This document shows positions 1-8,512 of a stretch of 64,000 nucleotides of DNA, one piece after another (positions within the stretch are counted from its first letter, which is position 1; each line of letters starts with the position of its first letter). The stretch covers positions 62,001-126,000 of the forward strand of contig JANQPL010000009.1 of the NCBI GenBank assembly GCA_028289425.1. The letters are read 5' to 3'. The translations under genes were made by a program, and so were the position numbers. The notes below the pieces were generated by a model. It saw only the letters and a list, made by a program, of their open reading frames with translations, made no database searches and was not told where the DNA came from. Origin of the DNA: Alphaproteobacteria bacterium. Its GTDB lineage: Bacteria; Pseudomonadota; Alphaproteobacteria; JANQMY01.

Positions 1-1
1 A

Positions 2-466
2 GGCCAAGAGTGCTATTTCTCGGCAAGCAATGATTTCAGTACCAGCGGAATCAGCGCGTGCAATCAAGCGCTTCGGAGCGGCAATCTTGATCGGCAAGAG
101 ACCGCCGGCACATACATCAATCGCGGCATCTTGTATTTACGGATGCGCGAATTCGACAAAGCCTTTGATGACTTTCAATCGGCGCTGGAAATCGTTCCGG
201 ACATGCCGGAAGCCTTTGTCAACCGCGGCAATGTTTACTTTCATCGGGGCAACTACAACGCCGCTCTCAGGGACTATACGGCAGCGATCGACGGCGGCAC
301 GAAGCAACCCTATGCGGCTCATTACAATCGCGGTTTGGTATACGAACGCCTCGGTCAAACGGACAAGGCCATTGAGGATTTCCAGGCAGCCGTTGCCTTG
401 AGGCCCAACTGGGATCAGCCGCTACAGAAACTTGTCAAATATGGGGTCGCCCCAGCCACCAATTAA
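2..466 (+). CDS. TPR-repeat protein, C-terminal part (5' end outside window)
   Basis: The reading frame is open from the left edge to a TAA stop at 464-466, so only about 154 C-terminal residues are visible. They contain three tandem tetratricopeptide units with the usual pattern of small and aromatic residues: one around 'YINRGILYLRMREFDKA', one around 'AFVNRGNVYFHRGNYNAA' and one around 'HYNRGLVYERLGQTDKA'. TPR domains are protein-interaction scaffolds, and nothing here points to a particular partner. An internal ATG at 131 lies inside the first TPR unit and is not the true start. tldD follows 54 bp downstream on the same strand with its own ribosome-binding site. Confidence 0.8.
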   Translation, partial: GQECYFSASNDFSTSGISACNQALRSGNLDRQETAGTYINRGILYLRMREFDKAFDDFQSALEIVPDMPEAFVNRGNVYFHRGNYNAALRDYTAAIDGGTKQPYAAHYNRGLVYERLGQTDKAIEDFQAAVALRPNWDQPLQKLVKYGVAPATN

Positions 467-520
467 ACGGCATGGTACGAAACGCGGCCATGCCAGGCTT
501 AAGAGTTTTAGGAGTTCTAA

Positions 521-1954
521 ATGACCAATCCGTCTGCCACGACAGATCTTTTCTTCCAGCAAGCGGGCCTTGACCGGCGCAAAGTTCAATCGATCGTAGA
601 TGACACATTGACTGGCGCCGATGACGGAGAACTCTATCTTGAATATCAGCAGTCGGAAGGGTTTGTGTTCGACGATGGCCGGCTGAAGAATGCCAGCTTC
701 GACACAACGCAGGGCTTCGGGCTTCGCGCTATTGCCGATGAGGCAACGGGCTATGCGCACGCTTCAGAGCTTTCGGAAGACGCCATCAAACGGGCCTCCG
801 CGGCCGTTCAAGTCGTCAAGCAAAATCATTCAGGCACGGCGGCTCAAGGGCCGTCGAAAACCAACGCCAAGCTTTACGCGGAAGATAATCCGCTTAATGA
901 TCATCCCTTCGATCAGAAGGTGCGCATACTGCAAGACATCGACGCCTATGCACGTTCGAAAGATAGCCGCGTCAAGCAGGTTTCCTGTTCTCTGCTGGGG
1001 TCGTGGCAAGCGGTGGAAATCGTCCGCCGCGACGGCGAGACCTTGCGCGATATTCGCCCGCTGGTCCGGCTGAACGTGTCGGTCGTTGTGGAAGACGGCG
1101 ACAAACAGGAATCCGGTAGCTATGGCGCGGGCGGGCGCACGAGCTATGACCACTATATCGATCCTACAAACTGGCAGTCTTACGTGGATGACGCTCTTCG
1201 CCAGGCACTGCTGAACCTTGACGCGGTTCCGGCGCCCGCCGGCGAGATGCCGGTGGTACTGGGTCCCGGATGGCCGGGGATTTTGCTGCACGAGGCCATC
1301 GGCCATGGGCTTGAGGGTGACTTTAACCGAAAAAAGACGTCGGCGTTTGCGGGCTTGATGAACGAACGGGTTGCGGCACCCGGCGTGACCGTTGTGGATG
1401 ACGGCACGCTGAGCGATCGGCGCGGTTCGCTCACGATTGACGACGAAGGAACGCCGACAAGCAAGACTGTTCTCATCGAAGATGGCATTCTGAAAGGCTA
1501 CATGCATGACCGGATGAACGCGCGGCTCATGGGCATGGCGCCGACGGGCAACGGGCGGCGCGAATCATTTGCGTGCATGCCCATGCCCCGCATGACCAAT
1601 ACCTATATGGTATCGGGCGATGCAGATCCGGAAGAGATCCTCCGTTCCGTGAAAAAAGGTATGTACGCTGTTTCGTTCGGCGGGGGTCAAGTGGACATTA
1701 CCAATGGCAAGTTCGTGTTTTCATGCACCGAAGCCTACATGATCGAAGATGGTAAAGTCGGCGCTCCAGTCAAAGACGCGACCCTTATCGGCAACGGACC
1801 GGATGTTCTGACGAAGGTCTCCAAAATCGGCAACGACATGGAACTCGATCCGGGCATCGGCACCTGTGGCAAGAACGGCCAAGGGGTTCCCGTGGGGGTC
1901 GGTCAACCGACCCTGCTGATCGACGAACTCACGGTGGGCGGCACCGGCGGATAA
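521..1954 (+). CDS. tldD: Metalloprotease TldD
   Basis: This 477-residue protein is the zinc-bearing subunit of the TldD/TldE peptidase. The heterodimer degrades unfolded peptides and matures some ribosomal peptides and antitoxins in the cytoplasm. The zinc motif HExxxH is seen as HEAIGH at residues 257-262. A conserved Cys near the C-terminus, in 'GTCGKNGQ', is the expected third ligand. Length is normal for the family. The start is set by a TAGGAG ribosome-binding site just upstream of the ATG. The partner tldE is not adjacent but lies at 8513 on the same strand. The next gene begins 5 bp after the stop, so the two may be co-transcribed. Confidence 0.95.
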   Translation: MTNPSATTDLFFQQAGLDRRKVQSIVDDTLTGADDGELYLEYQQSEGFVFDDGRLKNASFDTTQGFGLRAIADEATGYAHASELSEDAIKRASAAVQVVKQNHSGTAAQGPSKTNAKLYAEDNPLNDHPFDQKVRILQDIDAYARSKDSRVKQVSCSLLGSWQAVEIVRRDGETLRDIRPLVRLNVSVVVEDGDKQESGSYGAGGRTSYDHYIDPTNWQSYVDDALRQALLNLDAVPAPAGEMPVVLGPGWPGILLHEAIGHGLEGDFNRKKTSAFAGLMNERVAAPGVTVVDDGTLSDRRGSLTIDDEGTPTSKTVLIEDGILKGYMHDRMNARLMGMAPTGNGRRESFACMPMPRMTNTYMVSGDADPEEILRSVKKGMYAVSFGGGQVDITNGKFVFSCTEAYMIEDGKVGAPVKDATLIGNGPDVLTKVSKIGNDMELDPGIGTCGKNGQGVPVGVGQPTLLIDELTVGGTGG

Positions 1955-1959
1955 AACCC

Positions 1960-2913
1960 ATGCGGGCCTGGCTTCTCCGGTGCGCTGTGGCCTTGTGCCT
2001 CTGGCCTGTTGCTGGGTATGCGGATGAATTGCTCATCCCGGATTTGAAGTGGGTGTCACTCGCGGAACCAGCGCTTGGCCCCCTTCTCTTTGAACCACCG
2101 GAGCCGAATAATCCGTACACGCGCGGCACCGATCTCCAACGGCAATTCGAAGTCGGACGCATCGCCTTCAGATCACCGGGCATACTGGGTGGATTGGCTG
2201 CTCGAGAGGGCATGTCGTGCAATTCCTGCCACCGAAGCGGCGGAACAAATCCGGATTTCTTTGTAAGCGGACTTTCCGATAACCCCGGCACGTTCGATAC
2301 GACGAACCCTCTGTTCAGCACCCACACCGATGACGGCGTTCACAACCCTGTCGTCATTCCCAAGCTCTTCGGCATCAAGCATACGGCGCCTTATCCCAGT
2401 GACGGGCGCTTTGAGACGCTGGAAGCGATGGTGGATCACGTGATTCTGAAAGAGTTTGACGGTTTCGCGCCGCCGCCCCTCATCGCCGAGGCGCTGATGA
2501 CCTATTTGGAGGCGCTTGAGGTGCGGCCACCGGGCATGCCGATCCAAAAATCCGCCCAACAAGATCTGGAAGAAGCCTCCCGTCACCTGAACACTGTGAG
2601 TTGGGTCCTTTCCGTTGGGGACGTGGAAACGATTGCCTTCTTGGTCAACGCATCGCGCCGTCACTTGGAGGTCATCCACAATCGATTTGACGGTTTGGAA
2701 GCCCCGCAATCGGTTCTGCTGTCGTGGAGCCTTTCGCTCAAGAAGGTGCGTTTGCTTGCGGAGCAGGAGCGGTTCGCTGAAGCAGAAGAGGCCCTTCAAG
2801 AAACGCAGCAAATGATCCTAGCGCAAGGCCCAAGCGTTTCCGCCCAGGAAGGAAACTCGCTCTACGATCCCGAGAGGCTTAGGGCTTACGTCTTCCCGCC
2901 GACAACACCCTAG
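1960..2913 (+). CDS. Secreted single-haem protein resembling the C-terminal half of MauG/cytochrome c peroxidase
   Basis: The 317-residue product starts with a signal peptide (hydrophobic to about residue 20, 'VAGYADE'), so it should act in the periplasm. One haem c motif, CNSCH, lies near residue 89. The following 'VVIPKLFGIKHTAPYPSDGRFETLE' region matches the signature of the di-haem peroxidase/MauG family around the second haem (a proline-rich strand, then TaPYxxDGxF). Classical members have two CxxCH motifs; only one is present here, followed by a helical C-terminal part of about 120 residues that I do not recognise. Peroxidase or redox-partner activity is inferred. The TAG stop is formed at the left edge of the inverted-repeat element that follows. 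Confidence 0.7.
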   Translation: MRAWLLRCAVALCLWPVAGYADELLIPDLKWVSLAEPALGPLLFEPPEPNNPYTRGTDLQRQFEVGRIAFRSPGILGGLAAREGMSCNSCHRSGGTNPDFFVSGLSDNPGTFDTTNPLFSTHTDDGVHNPVVIPKLFGIKHTAPYPSDGRFETLEAMVDHVILKEFDGFAPPPLIAEALMTYLEALEVRPPGMPIQKSAQQDLEEASRHLNTVSWVLSVGDVETIAFLVNASRRHLEVIHNRFDGLEAPQSVLLSWSLSLKKVRLLAEQERFAEAEEALQETQQMILAQGPSVSAQEGNSLYDPERLRAYVFPPTTP

Positions 2914-3222
2914 AGCGTTTCATGGTCATATTGAAACAGTTCTGTTGTCCAGCGGTGAGTGTTTCCGCTAGGCGTGGTCCGAAACGCGATGTGGGGCATC
3001 CACCCTCCGCAGCGGCAGCGCCGCTGCTGCGGAGGACGGGTCGGGTGAGGACCACAACGACGCGGACGCTCACCGATGGACAACCCGCAGGGACGGGCGC
3101 TTTTTTGCCAGGACAGTGTCGGCCGCCTCGACCGTAGCCCCACTATGCTCATCGGCGCCCTTCTTGTCCTGGCAGAAAATCGCACCGTCAGAACGATTCA
3201 ATATGACGATGAAGCGCTCTAG
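2910..3222. mobile_element. MITE-like inverted-repeat element with TA target duplication
   Basis: A non-coding block of about 309 bp is bounded by imperfect terminal inverted repeats, 2912-2944 and 3189-3220. Both read inward as AGAGCG(T/C)TTCAT..TCATATTGAA and end in GTTCTG. Each end is flanked by TA, which fits the target duplication of the IS630/Tc1-mariner group. Each repeat can itself fold (GTTTCA..TGAAAC on the left). Inside are a GC-rich hairpin at 3005-3034 and a second inverted repeat, GCCAGGACA at 3107 with TGTCCTGGC at 3165. No transposase is encoded, so the element would need one supplied in trans. It fills the whole gap between the convergent cytochrome and gshA genes and provides both TAG stops. 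Confidence 0.7.
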
Positions 3223-4580
3223 TAGGAATACTCCGCAAACAAACGGCTCATATCGCCGTTCCATGTTTCACGATATGCCCGCAACAATTCGTCAGCGGGC
3301 GTCTCGCCGGACTCGACCGTTGAGAACAATGCATTAAGAAAATGCGTTTCATCATCGCCCCAGCGGTCCTTCCGGGCACGCGCCGCAAGACCCGCCTTCG
3401 CGATATGGAGAACCCGCCCGGCGATATCCTGAAGCGTCTCGTTTCGGAAGGGCGTTTTGAGTGCCGTCTTCGGCACCTGGCGGCGCATCTCTTCCCGTTC
3501 TTCCGCCGTCCAGTCTTTCACCAGATCCCACGCCGCATCGAGCGAGGACTGATCATACAATAAGCCGACCCAAAAGGCGGGCAGCGCGCAAAGTCGGCGC
3601 CACGGCCCCCCGTCAGCACCGCGCATCTCCATGAACTTCTTAATCCGAACTTCCGGGAAGATCGTCGTCAGGTGATCCGCCCAGTCGCTGAGTGTGGGCA
3701 CTTCGCCTGGCAACTCCTCCAACTCGCCGTCGAGAAATTTTCTGAACGACCGTCCCATCACGTCAATGTATTTGCCGTTGCGGTAAACGAAATACATGGG
3801 AACGTCCAAGGCATAGTCCACATATTGCTCGAACCCGAACCCATCATCGAAAACGAACGGCAACATGCCTGTTCTATGGGGGTCGGTGTCGAGCCAGATT
3901 TGGCTGCGGTAGGACAGATAGCCATTGGGTTTATTCTCTGTGAACGGAGAATTCGCGAACAGTGCCGTCGCGATGGGCTGAAGCGCCAATCCGACCCGAA
4001 ACTTCTTCACCATGTCGGCTTCGGATGCAAAATCCAGATTGACCTGCACCGTGCAGGTGCGGAACATCATATCCAAGCCATGCGAACCCACCGTGGGCAT
4101 ATAGCGCTTCATGATTTCGTAGCGCCCTTTGGGCATGGTCTCGGTTTCTTCCAGAGACCAATTGGGCGAAAACCCAAGGCCGATAAAACCTGCGTCAATG
4201 GTCTTCGCCACGCGCTCCACTTGATCGAGATGGGTGTGCACCTCATCGCAAGTTTGATGCAGCACTTCCAAAGGCGCACCCGACAATTCCACTTGACCGC
4301 CCGGCTCAAGGCTAACAGACGCGCCATCAAGGCGCAGACCTATCAAGGTTTCGCCTTCACGTACCGGTTCCCAACCAAACTGCTGCAAGCCTTCCAGGAG
4401 AGTCTTGATCCCTTTTTCGCCGCCATAGGGCAGTGGCTCAAAAGTCCCCAGCCTGTAACCGAACTTTTCGTGTTCCGTGCCGATGCGCCAGGATTGGGCG
4501 GGCTTACACCCGTTCTCCAGAAACTCGGCCAACTGCGCGCGGCTTTCGATGGGGCCGCCACCTTCCTGCGGAATGGACAT
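3219..4580 (-). CDS. gshA: Glutamate-cysteine ligase
   Basis: This 453-residue cytoplasmic enzyme makes gamma-glutamylcysteine from glutamate, cysteine and ATP, the first step of glutathione synthesis. It belongs to the alphaproteobacterial/plant type. Visible family features are the N-terminal '[14 protein letters not shown]' glutamate-binding strand, '[20 protein letters not shown]', '[14 protein letters not shown]' and '[15 protein letters not shown]'. Length fits the family. The ATG at 4580 gives the usual short N-terminus before '[14 protein letters not shown]'. The gene converges on the cytochrome gene, and its TAG stop uses the TA at the right border of the inverted-repeat element. The glutathione S-transferase at 60180 would use the product of this pathway. 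Confidence 0.93.
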   Translation of the reverse strand: MSIPQEGGGPIESRAQLAEFLENGCKPAQSWRIGTEHEKFGYRLGTFEPLPYGGEKGIKTLLEGLQQFGWEPVREGETLIGLRLDGASVSLEPGGQVELSGAPLEVLHQTCDEVHTHLDQVERVAKTIDAGFIGLGFSPNWSLEETETMPKGRYEIMKRYMPTVGSHGLDMMFRTCTVQVNLDFASEADMVKKFRVGLALQPIATALFANSPFTENKPNGYLSYRSQIWLDTDPHRTGMLPFVFDDGFGFEQYVDYALDVPMYFVYRNGKYIDVMGRSFRKFLDGELEELPGEVPTLSDWADHLTTIFPEVRIKKFMEMRGADGGPWRRLCALPAFWVGLLYDQSSLDAAWDLVKDWTAEEREEMRRQVPKTALKTPFRNETLQDIAGRVLHIAKAGLAARARKDRWGDDETHFLNALFSTVESGETPADELLRAYRETWNGDMSRLFAEYSY

Positions 4581-4770
4581 GTCCTGAGCAACTTTCTCCG
4601 TGGGGGGCCTAAGATCGGCCCGGCCATTTTCTTTTTTCCTATTGCGCCCATCGGAAGGCCGAGACCGGAATGAATTAGACCAACCAGCACTAACCCATAC
4701 CGCTCGTGATCATTTAACGGTTTCGGTCCGTCCCTGACAAGCCGCACAGGATGCCCATACGGAATGCAAA

Positions 4771-5526
4771 TCAGCGCCAATCCCCTCGGGTTGCCTGCCA
4801 AAGGCTTAGTGCCGCTACGGCAGCCGTGTCGGCGCGCATAATTCGCGGCCCCAAGGAAACTGGCAAAACAAATTCCTTTGATCTCAGCATCTCCCGCTCC
4901 GCCGGATCGAAGCCCCCTTCGGGGCCCAGAAGCAAAGACCATGGCCCGTCATTCGCCGCCGCCAGAGCAGCCAGTGCCGGCGCCGTGCCCGGGGCCTCAT
5001 CGCAATAGAGCATGCGCCGGCGCCGATCCCAGTTATCGAGCAGGCGGGGAAGCGGCAGCGGCTCGCAAACTTCCGGTACCGACAAGCAGCCGCATTGTTC
5101 GGCCGCCTCGATTGCATTGGCCACCAGGCGTTCCGTATTCACCCGCGATACTTGCGTCCGCGCCGTCATGACGGGCTGAAGCCGGCACGCCCCCAACTCG
5201 GTCGCCTTTTGCGCCAGATAGTCGATGCGCGCTTTTTTTAGTGGCGCGAACAAGAGCCATACATCTGGCAATTGGGTTTGCGGTTGTGTCTGAGAGACCG
5301 CTACAAGCTCCGTCCGATCCCGGGTGATCGATTGAATGGTGCAGATCCACTCGCCGTCTTGGCCGTTGAAGAGCTTCACTTTGGATCCGGCCACCTGGCG
5401 CATTACGTTGCGCAAATAATGGGTTTGATCGCGCTCAAGCGTGACCCGGCCATTCTGGGCGAGTCCATCGCGCACGAAGAGTCGGATGCTTACCTTGCCG
5501 GTTTCTGGGTCGACGCGTTCAGCCAT
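4771..5526 (-). CDS. rsmE: 16S rRNA (uracil-1498-N3)-methyltransferase RsmE
   Basis: This SPOUT-family enzyme methylates N3 of U1498 in helix 44 of 16S rRNA using S-adenosylmethionine. The knot motif is visible as 'LLLGPEGGFDPAERE' followed by 'VSLGPRIMRADTAAVAAL', which forms the SAM pocket. The open frame continues upstream to 5616, but I place the start at the ATG at 5524-5526 (protein begins MAERVDPE, 251 residues). This gives the normal family length and leaves a 73-bp gap to the divergent ubiA. It lies upstream of gshA on the same strand, with 190 bp between them in which I see no clear signal. Confidence 0.92.
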   Translation of the reverse strand: MAERVDPETGKVSIRLFVRDGLAQNGRVTLERDQTHYLRNVMRQVAGSKVKLFNGQDGEWICTIQSITRDRTELVAVSQTQPQTQLPDVWLLFAPLKKARIDYLAQKATELGACRLQPVMTARTQVSRVNTERLVANAIEAAEQCGCLSVPEVCEPLPLPRLLDNWDRRRRMLYCDEAPGTAPALAALAAANDGPWSLLLGPEGGFDPAEREMLRSKEFVLPVSLGPRIMRADTAAVAALSLWQATRGDWR

Positions 5527-5599
5527 GAATCTGCCTAACCTCTCGCGCCCATTTTGCCAATGGTTCCATCTTATTTGATACCGCACTAATATCCGCCCC

Positions 5600-6544
5600 A
5601 TGGAGCTCGCCCCCAAACGCCCCTACGAAGGACCGGTTTCAGACGCCCAGCCTAGCAATTGGGTGGATACTTACGCGCCGGCGGCCATCAGACCCTTTCT
5701 GAAGCTTGCACGTTGGGACAGGCCCATCGGTACATGGCTCCTCCTAATCCCGTGCTGGTGGGGGATCGCGCTTGCGGCACCGCTGACGGGCACACCGTTT
5801 CCTGATCCACTCTTGCTGCTGCTCTTCGCGGTCGGCGCGCTGGTGATGCGCGGCGCCGGCTGCACCTTCAACGACATTGTCGACCGTGACATCGACGCCA
5901 AAGTCGCTCGCACCCAAACCAGACCGCTGCCCAGTGGCTCCGTCACCCTGCAACAAGCCTGGATTTTTGTTGCAGTACAATGCTTTATCGGCCTTCTCAT
6001 ATTGTTATTTCTCAACCCCTTCACAGTCTTCCTGGGGGTCGCCTCGCTGGCTCTCGTCTTGGTTTATCCGTTCATGAAGAGGATCACCTATTGGCCGCAA
6101 GTCTTTCTGGGGCTTACCTTTAATTGGGGCATTCTCATGGGGTGGTCCGCCGTCACCGGAGGCCTGGAATGGACGCCCGCCTTCCTTTACGGCGCGGCGG
6201 TGTTCTGGACAATCGGCTATGACACCATTTACGCCCATCAAGACAAAGAAGACGATGCGCTCATCGGCGTTGGATCGACCGCTCTCAAGTTTGGCGAAAA
6301 CACGAAGGCCTGGCTGTGCGGGTTCTACGGATTAACGGCTGTGCTCCTCACCGTCGCGGGCAGCCTGGCCGGTCTTGGTTGGGGTTTTTACTCCATTCTC
6401 GCTCTGGGGATTATCCATCTCGCCCATCAAATTGTCAGCTTGCACACCGACCAGCCGAGGGTTTGCCTTAAAATCTTCAAATCCAACAGGGATTTTGGGC
6501 TGCTCATGTTCGGTGCAATCGTTGCCGGGAACATCACGGCTTAG
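5600..6544 (+). CDS. ubiA: 4-hydroxybenzoate polyprenyltransferase UbiA
   Basis: This 314-residue inner-membrane prenyltransferase attaches the polyprenyl tail to 4-hydroxybenzoate in ubiquinone synthesis. The first aspartate-rich Mg-diphosphate motif is NDIVDRDID at residues 91-99. The second, 'YDTIYAHQDKEDD', is near residues 207-219. About eight or nine hydrophobic helices fill the rest. Length and motif spacing are normal. It is divergent from rsmE. Its TAG stop is directly followed by AGCGGG, giving the same TAGAGCG heptamer found at both ends of the 2910-3222 element. Confidence 0.94.
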   Translation: MELAPKRPYEGPVSDAQPSNWVDTYAPAAIRPFLKLARWDRPIGTWLLLIPCWWGIALAAPLTGTPFPDPLLLLLFAVGALVMRGAGCTFNDIVDRDIDAKVARTQTRPLPSGSVTLQQAWIFVAVQCFIGLLILLFLNPFTVFLGVASLALVLVYPFMKRITYWPQVFLGLTFNWGILMGWSAVTGGLEWTPAFLYGAAVFWTIGYDTIYAHQDKEDDALIGVGSTALKFGENTKAWLCGFYGLTAVLLTVAGSLAGLGWGFYSILALGIIHLAHQIVSLHTDQPRVCLKIFKSNRDFGLLMFGAIVAGNITA

Positions 6545-6651
6545 AGCGGGCCTGGATTTGTCAGGAAAAATCAGGTTAATGGGAGGCCAACCGTCCATTT
6601 ACCTGCCTGTGGCACGATGTTCAGCGGAAGGCGTAACCAAAGGTTAGACAC

Positions 6652-7041
6652 ATGAATTTGGGGAATTCGATTGGGTTTTTGGTCGTGATTGCAGGCGTTG
6701 CAATTGGCGGTGCCGCTTTTGCCAACGATTATCACGGCGCCATGGCGTATGACGCGTCCACAGGCGCCCATGGATGGGCAAGCGACTATACGTCCAAGAG
6801 GCGCGCGGAAACGCGGGCGCTAAAGGAATGCTGGGTCTATGGCAATTCGTGCGAGGTGGTTGCGACGGTGACAAATGCCTGCGTGGCGCTTGCCAAGCGC
6901 GGGCAGTCCAATCCGGTATCGGCTTGGGCCGAAGCAGCCGATCAGAGCTCGGCTCAAGCAACAGCGCTAAGCGACTGCAAATCGAAAGCAAATGGCAAAG
7001 ACTGCGAGCTGGTATCCACATTCTGCGCGCTGCCCCAGTGA
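6652..7041 (+). CDS. Secreted DUF4189 protein
   Basis: The product has 129 residues with an N-terminal signal peptide (hydrophobic residues 5-21, cleavage expected near 'GAAFA|ND'). The mature part matches the DUF4189 pattern: 'GAMAYDASTGAHGWASDY', then regularly spaced Cys in 'ALKECWVYGNSCEVVATVTNACVAL', 'ALSDCKSK' and a final 'STFCALPQ'. The even cysteine number fits disulfide bonding in the periplasm. No enzymatic activity is known to me for this family. It lies after ubiA, and the methyltransferase begins 11 bp after its stop, so the two may share a transcript. Confidence 0.8.
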   Translation: MNLGNSIGFLVVIAGVAIGGAAFANDYHGAMAYDASTGAHGWASDYTSKRRAETRALKECWVYGNSCEVVATVTNACVALAKRGQSNPVSAWAEAADQSSAQATALSDCKSKANGKDCELVSTFCALPQ

Positions 7042-7052
7042 TCTGAAATGGG

Positions 7053-7742
7053 GTGGTCCACGGTTTGACTCGGTCCGTCCCCAAAGGTACCGACCCGGCG
7101 GCGTTTATCGAACGCAATACCCAACTCTTAGATTGCCCGCTGGTGCCTGAGATCAAGCTGCACCTTGCCAGCGAAATCGTACCCATCTGGCAACTCACCG
7201 AAGAAGAATTGGCCAAGCAAGGCGTGCCGCCGCCCTTTTGGGCATTTGCTTGGGCGGGCGGCCAAGCGCTGTCGCGATACATTCTCGATCATCCCGAGCG
7301 CGTACGCGGCAAGTCCGTTCTCGACTTTGCCGCCGGCTCCGGCATCGTTGCAATTGCGGCCGGCATGGCTGGTGCCAGCTCTGTGCTTGCCGCAGATATT
7401 GACCCTTTTTCGGTTGCCGCCTGCAGGCTGAATGCAACCGCAAACGGCATCGACATCGACGCAACGTCAGACAACCTTCTGACAGATGAGTCCATGAGGT
7501 GGGACGTCATCCTGGCCGGCGACATTTGCTATGAACAGCCGCTCGCCTCCCAAGTGGAAGATTGGCTTAGCCGACACGCCGCCAACGGTACCACCGTTCT
7601 GATCGGCGACCCGGGACGCACCTATTTGCCCAAAGAGAATATGGAAAAATTGATCTCCTACGCGGTTAAGACGACTCGCGAACTTGAGGATATGGATGTG
7701 CGGAATACCACCGTTTGGCAGCTTGAGGCAAAACGGCTTTAG
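7053..7742 (+). CDS. Class I SAM methyltransferase, ETFB-lysine methyltransferase type
   Basis: This 229-residue protein has the Rossmann SAM motif 'VLDFAAGSGIVAIAAG' near residues 89-104, an acidic 'AADIDPFSVAA' at the end of strand 2, and 'DVILAGDICYE' as the catalytic-loop strand. The opening 'PLVPEIKLHLASEIVPIW' and the D(I)CYE segment are typical of the METTL20 group. Members of this group methylate lysines of the electron-transfer flavoprotein beta subunit in alphaproteobacteria and mitochondria. That substrate is inferred from family resemblance only. The start is a GTG at 7053 just after the DUF4189 stop; a later TTG is possible. Confidence 0.75.
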   Translation: MVHGLTRSVPKGTDPAAFIERNTQLLDCPLVPEIKLHLASEIVPIWQLTEEELAKQGVPPPFWAFAWAGGQALSRYILDHPERVRGKSVLDFAAGSGIVAIAAGMAGASSVLAADIDPFSVAACRLNATANGIDIDATSDNLLTDESMRWDVILAGDICYEQPLASQVEDWLSRHAANGTTVLIGDPGRTYLPKENMEKLISYAVKTTRELEDMDVRNTTVWQLEAKRL

Positions 7743-7755
7743 GCCCGGTCACAGT

Positions 7756-8373
7756 TCAATAAACGCGTGCCATTTCTTCGCCGGCGTCCCAATCTTCGAT
7801 CGGCATGATGTAGGGCAACTCTCCGTTATCGAGAACCCAGGTATCGATAATGTATTCCTGCTGGCTATCGTTCTCTTTGACGGTGGCCACCGTATGGGTC
7901 CAGAAGGAGCGCGCAAAGAAAGACTGGGTCACCCGGCGATCGGGTGAGTGAAAGCGCAGCAAGCCGTTGTCGTTGAGCATCGTCAGGTAAGTTGCCGTGT
8001 TGATCATCTCATCGACACAGTCCAGTTGAAACTTGCGGCCGATGCCAGCAAAGCTGCCACCCACATCCTCCGATGTGCCGGTCTTTTCGCCGACGACCTT
8101 TTCCGCTTGTGCCAAGGCGAGCATAAGCTGCTTTCGCTCCTGCCCTGCCGTTTCCGGCGGTGTCTCCAAATAGTCTGTAACAGTTTGCCATTCTGATTCC
8201 GTCAGCGAGACGGCAACCGTGTTTGAGCACCCATGGCTGTGACAGACGATGAAGTCGGACGGGGTCGGGTTGGCCGAAACTCTTGACGAAATTTCGTCCG
8301 AGATATCCCTGCCGGGAATCATACAGCCAGCCAAGCCCACGGAAATTGTGGCAATCAGCAGGATGTCACGCAT
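7756..8373 (-). CDS. Conserved lipoprotein of unknown function
   Basis: This 205-residue product begins with a lipoprotein signal peptide: a basic start, a hydrophobic run and the lipobox LAGC with Cys at residue 17. The mature protein has 'FIVCHSHGCSNTVAV', a charged helix rich in Glu and Gln, then 'QLDCVDEMINTATYLTMLNDNGLLRFHSP' and a C-terminal part ending in 'PYIMPIEDWDAGEEMARVY'. Four further cysteines could form disulfides. The Cys..His..Asp layout vaguely recalls papain-like folds, but I would not assign an activity. It converges on the methyltransferase gene, with a 13-bp gap. Confidence 0.65.
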   Translation of the reverse strand: MRDILLIATISVGLAGCMIPGRDISDEISSRVSANPTPSDFIVCHSHGCSNTVAVSLTESEWQTVTDYLETPPETAGQERKQLMLALAQAEKVVGEKTGTSEDVGGSFAGIGRKFQLDCVDEMINTATYLTMLNDNGLLRFHSPDRRVTQSFFARSFWTHTVATVKENDSQQEYIIDTWVLDNGELPYIMPIEDWDAGEEMARVY

Positions 8374-8512
8374 ATCTCCCCCACAAAGCCCAAAGGGCGG
8401 CTAACCGGTTTCAAGCGCCATTGCCCCTATTTTTCCATGGATTGCTTGCGTATAAAAGACCGCCGCCGTGAGACGTTTGTGAGCTAACCCCAAATATACC
8501 CCTGGTGATGAT

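Noticed and set aside
3672-4673. 333-codon plus-strand ORF over gshA
   Set aside because: Antisense shadow of a conserved enzyme gene; the translation has no recognisable fold.
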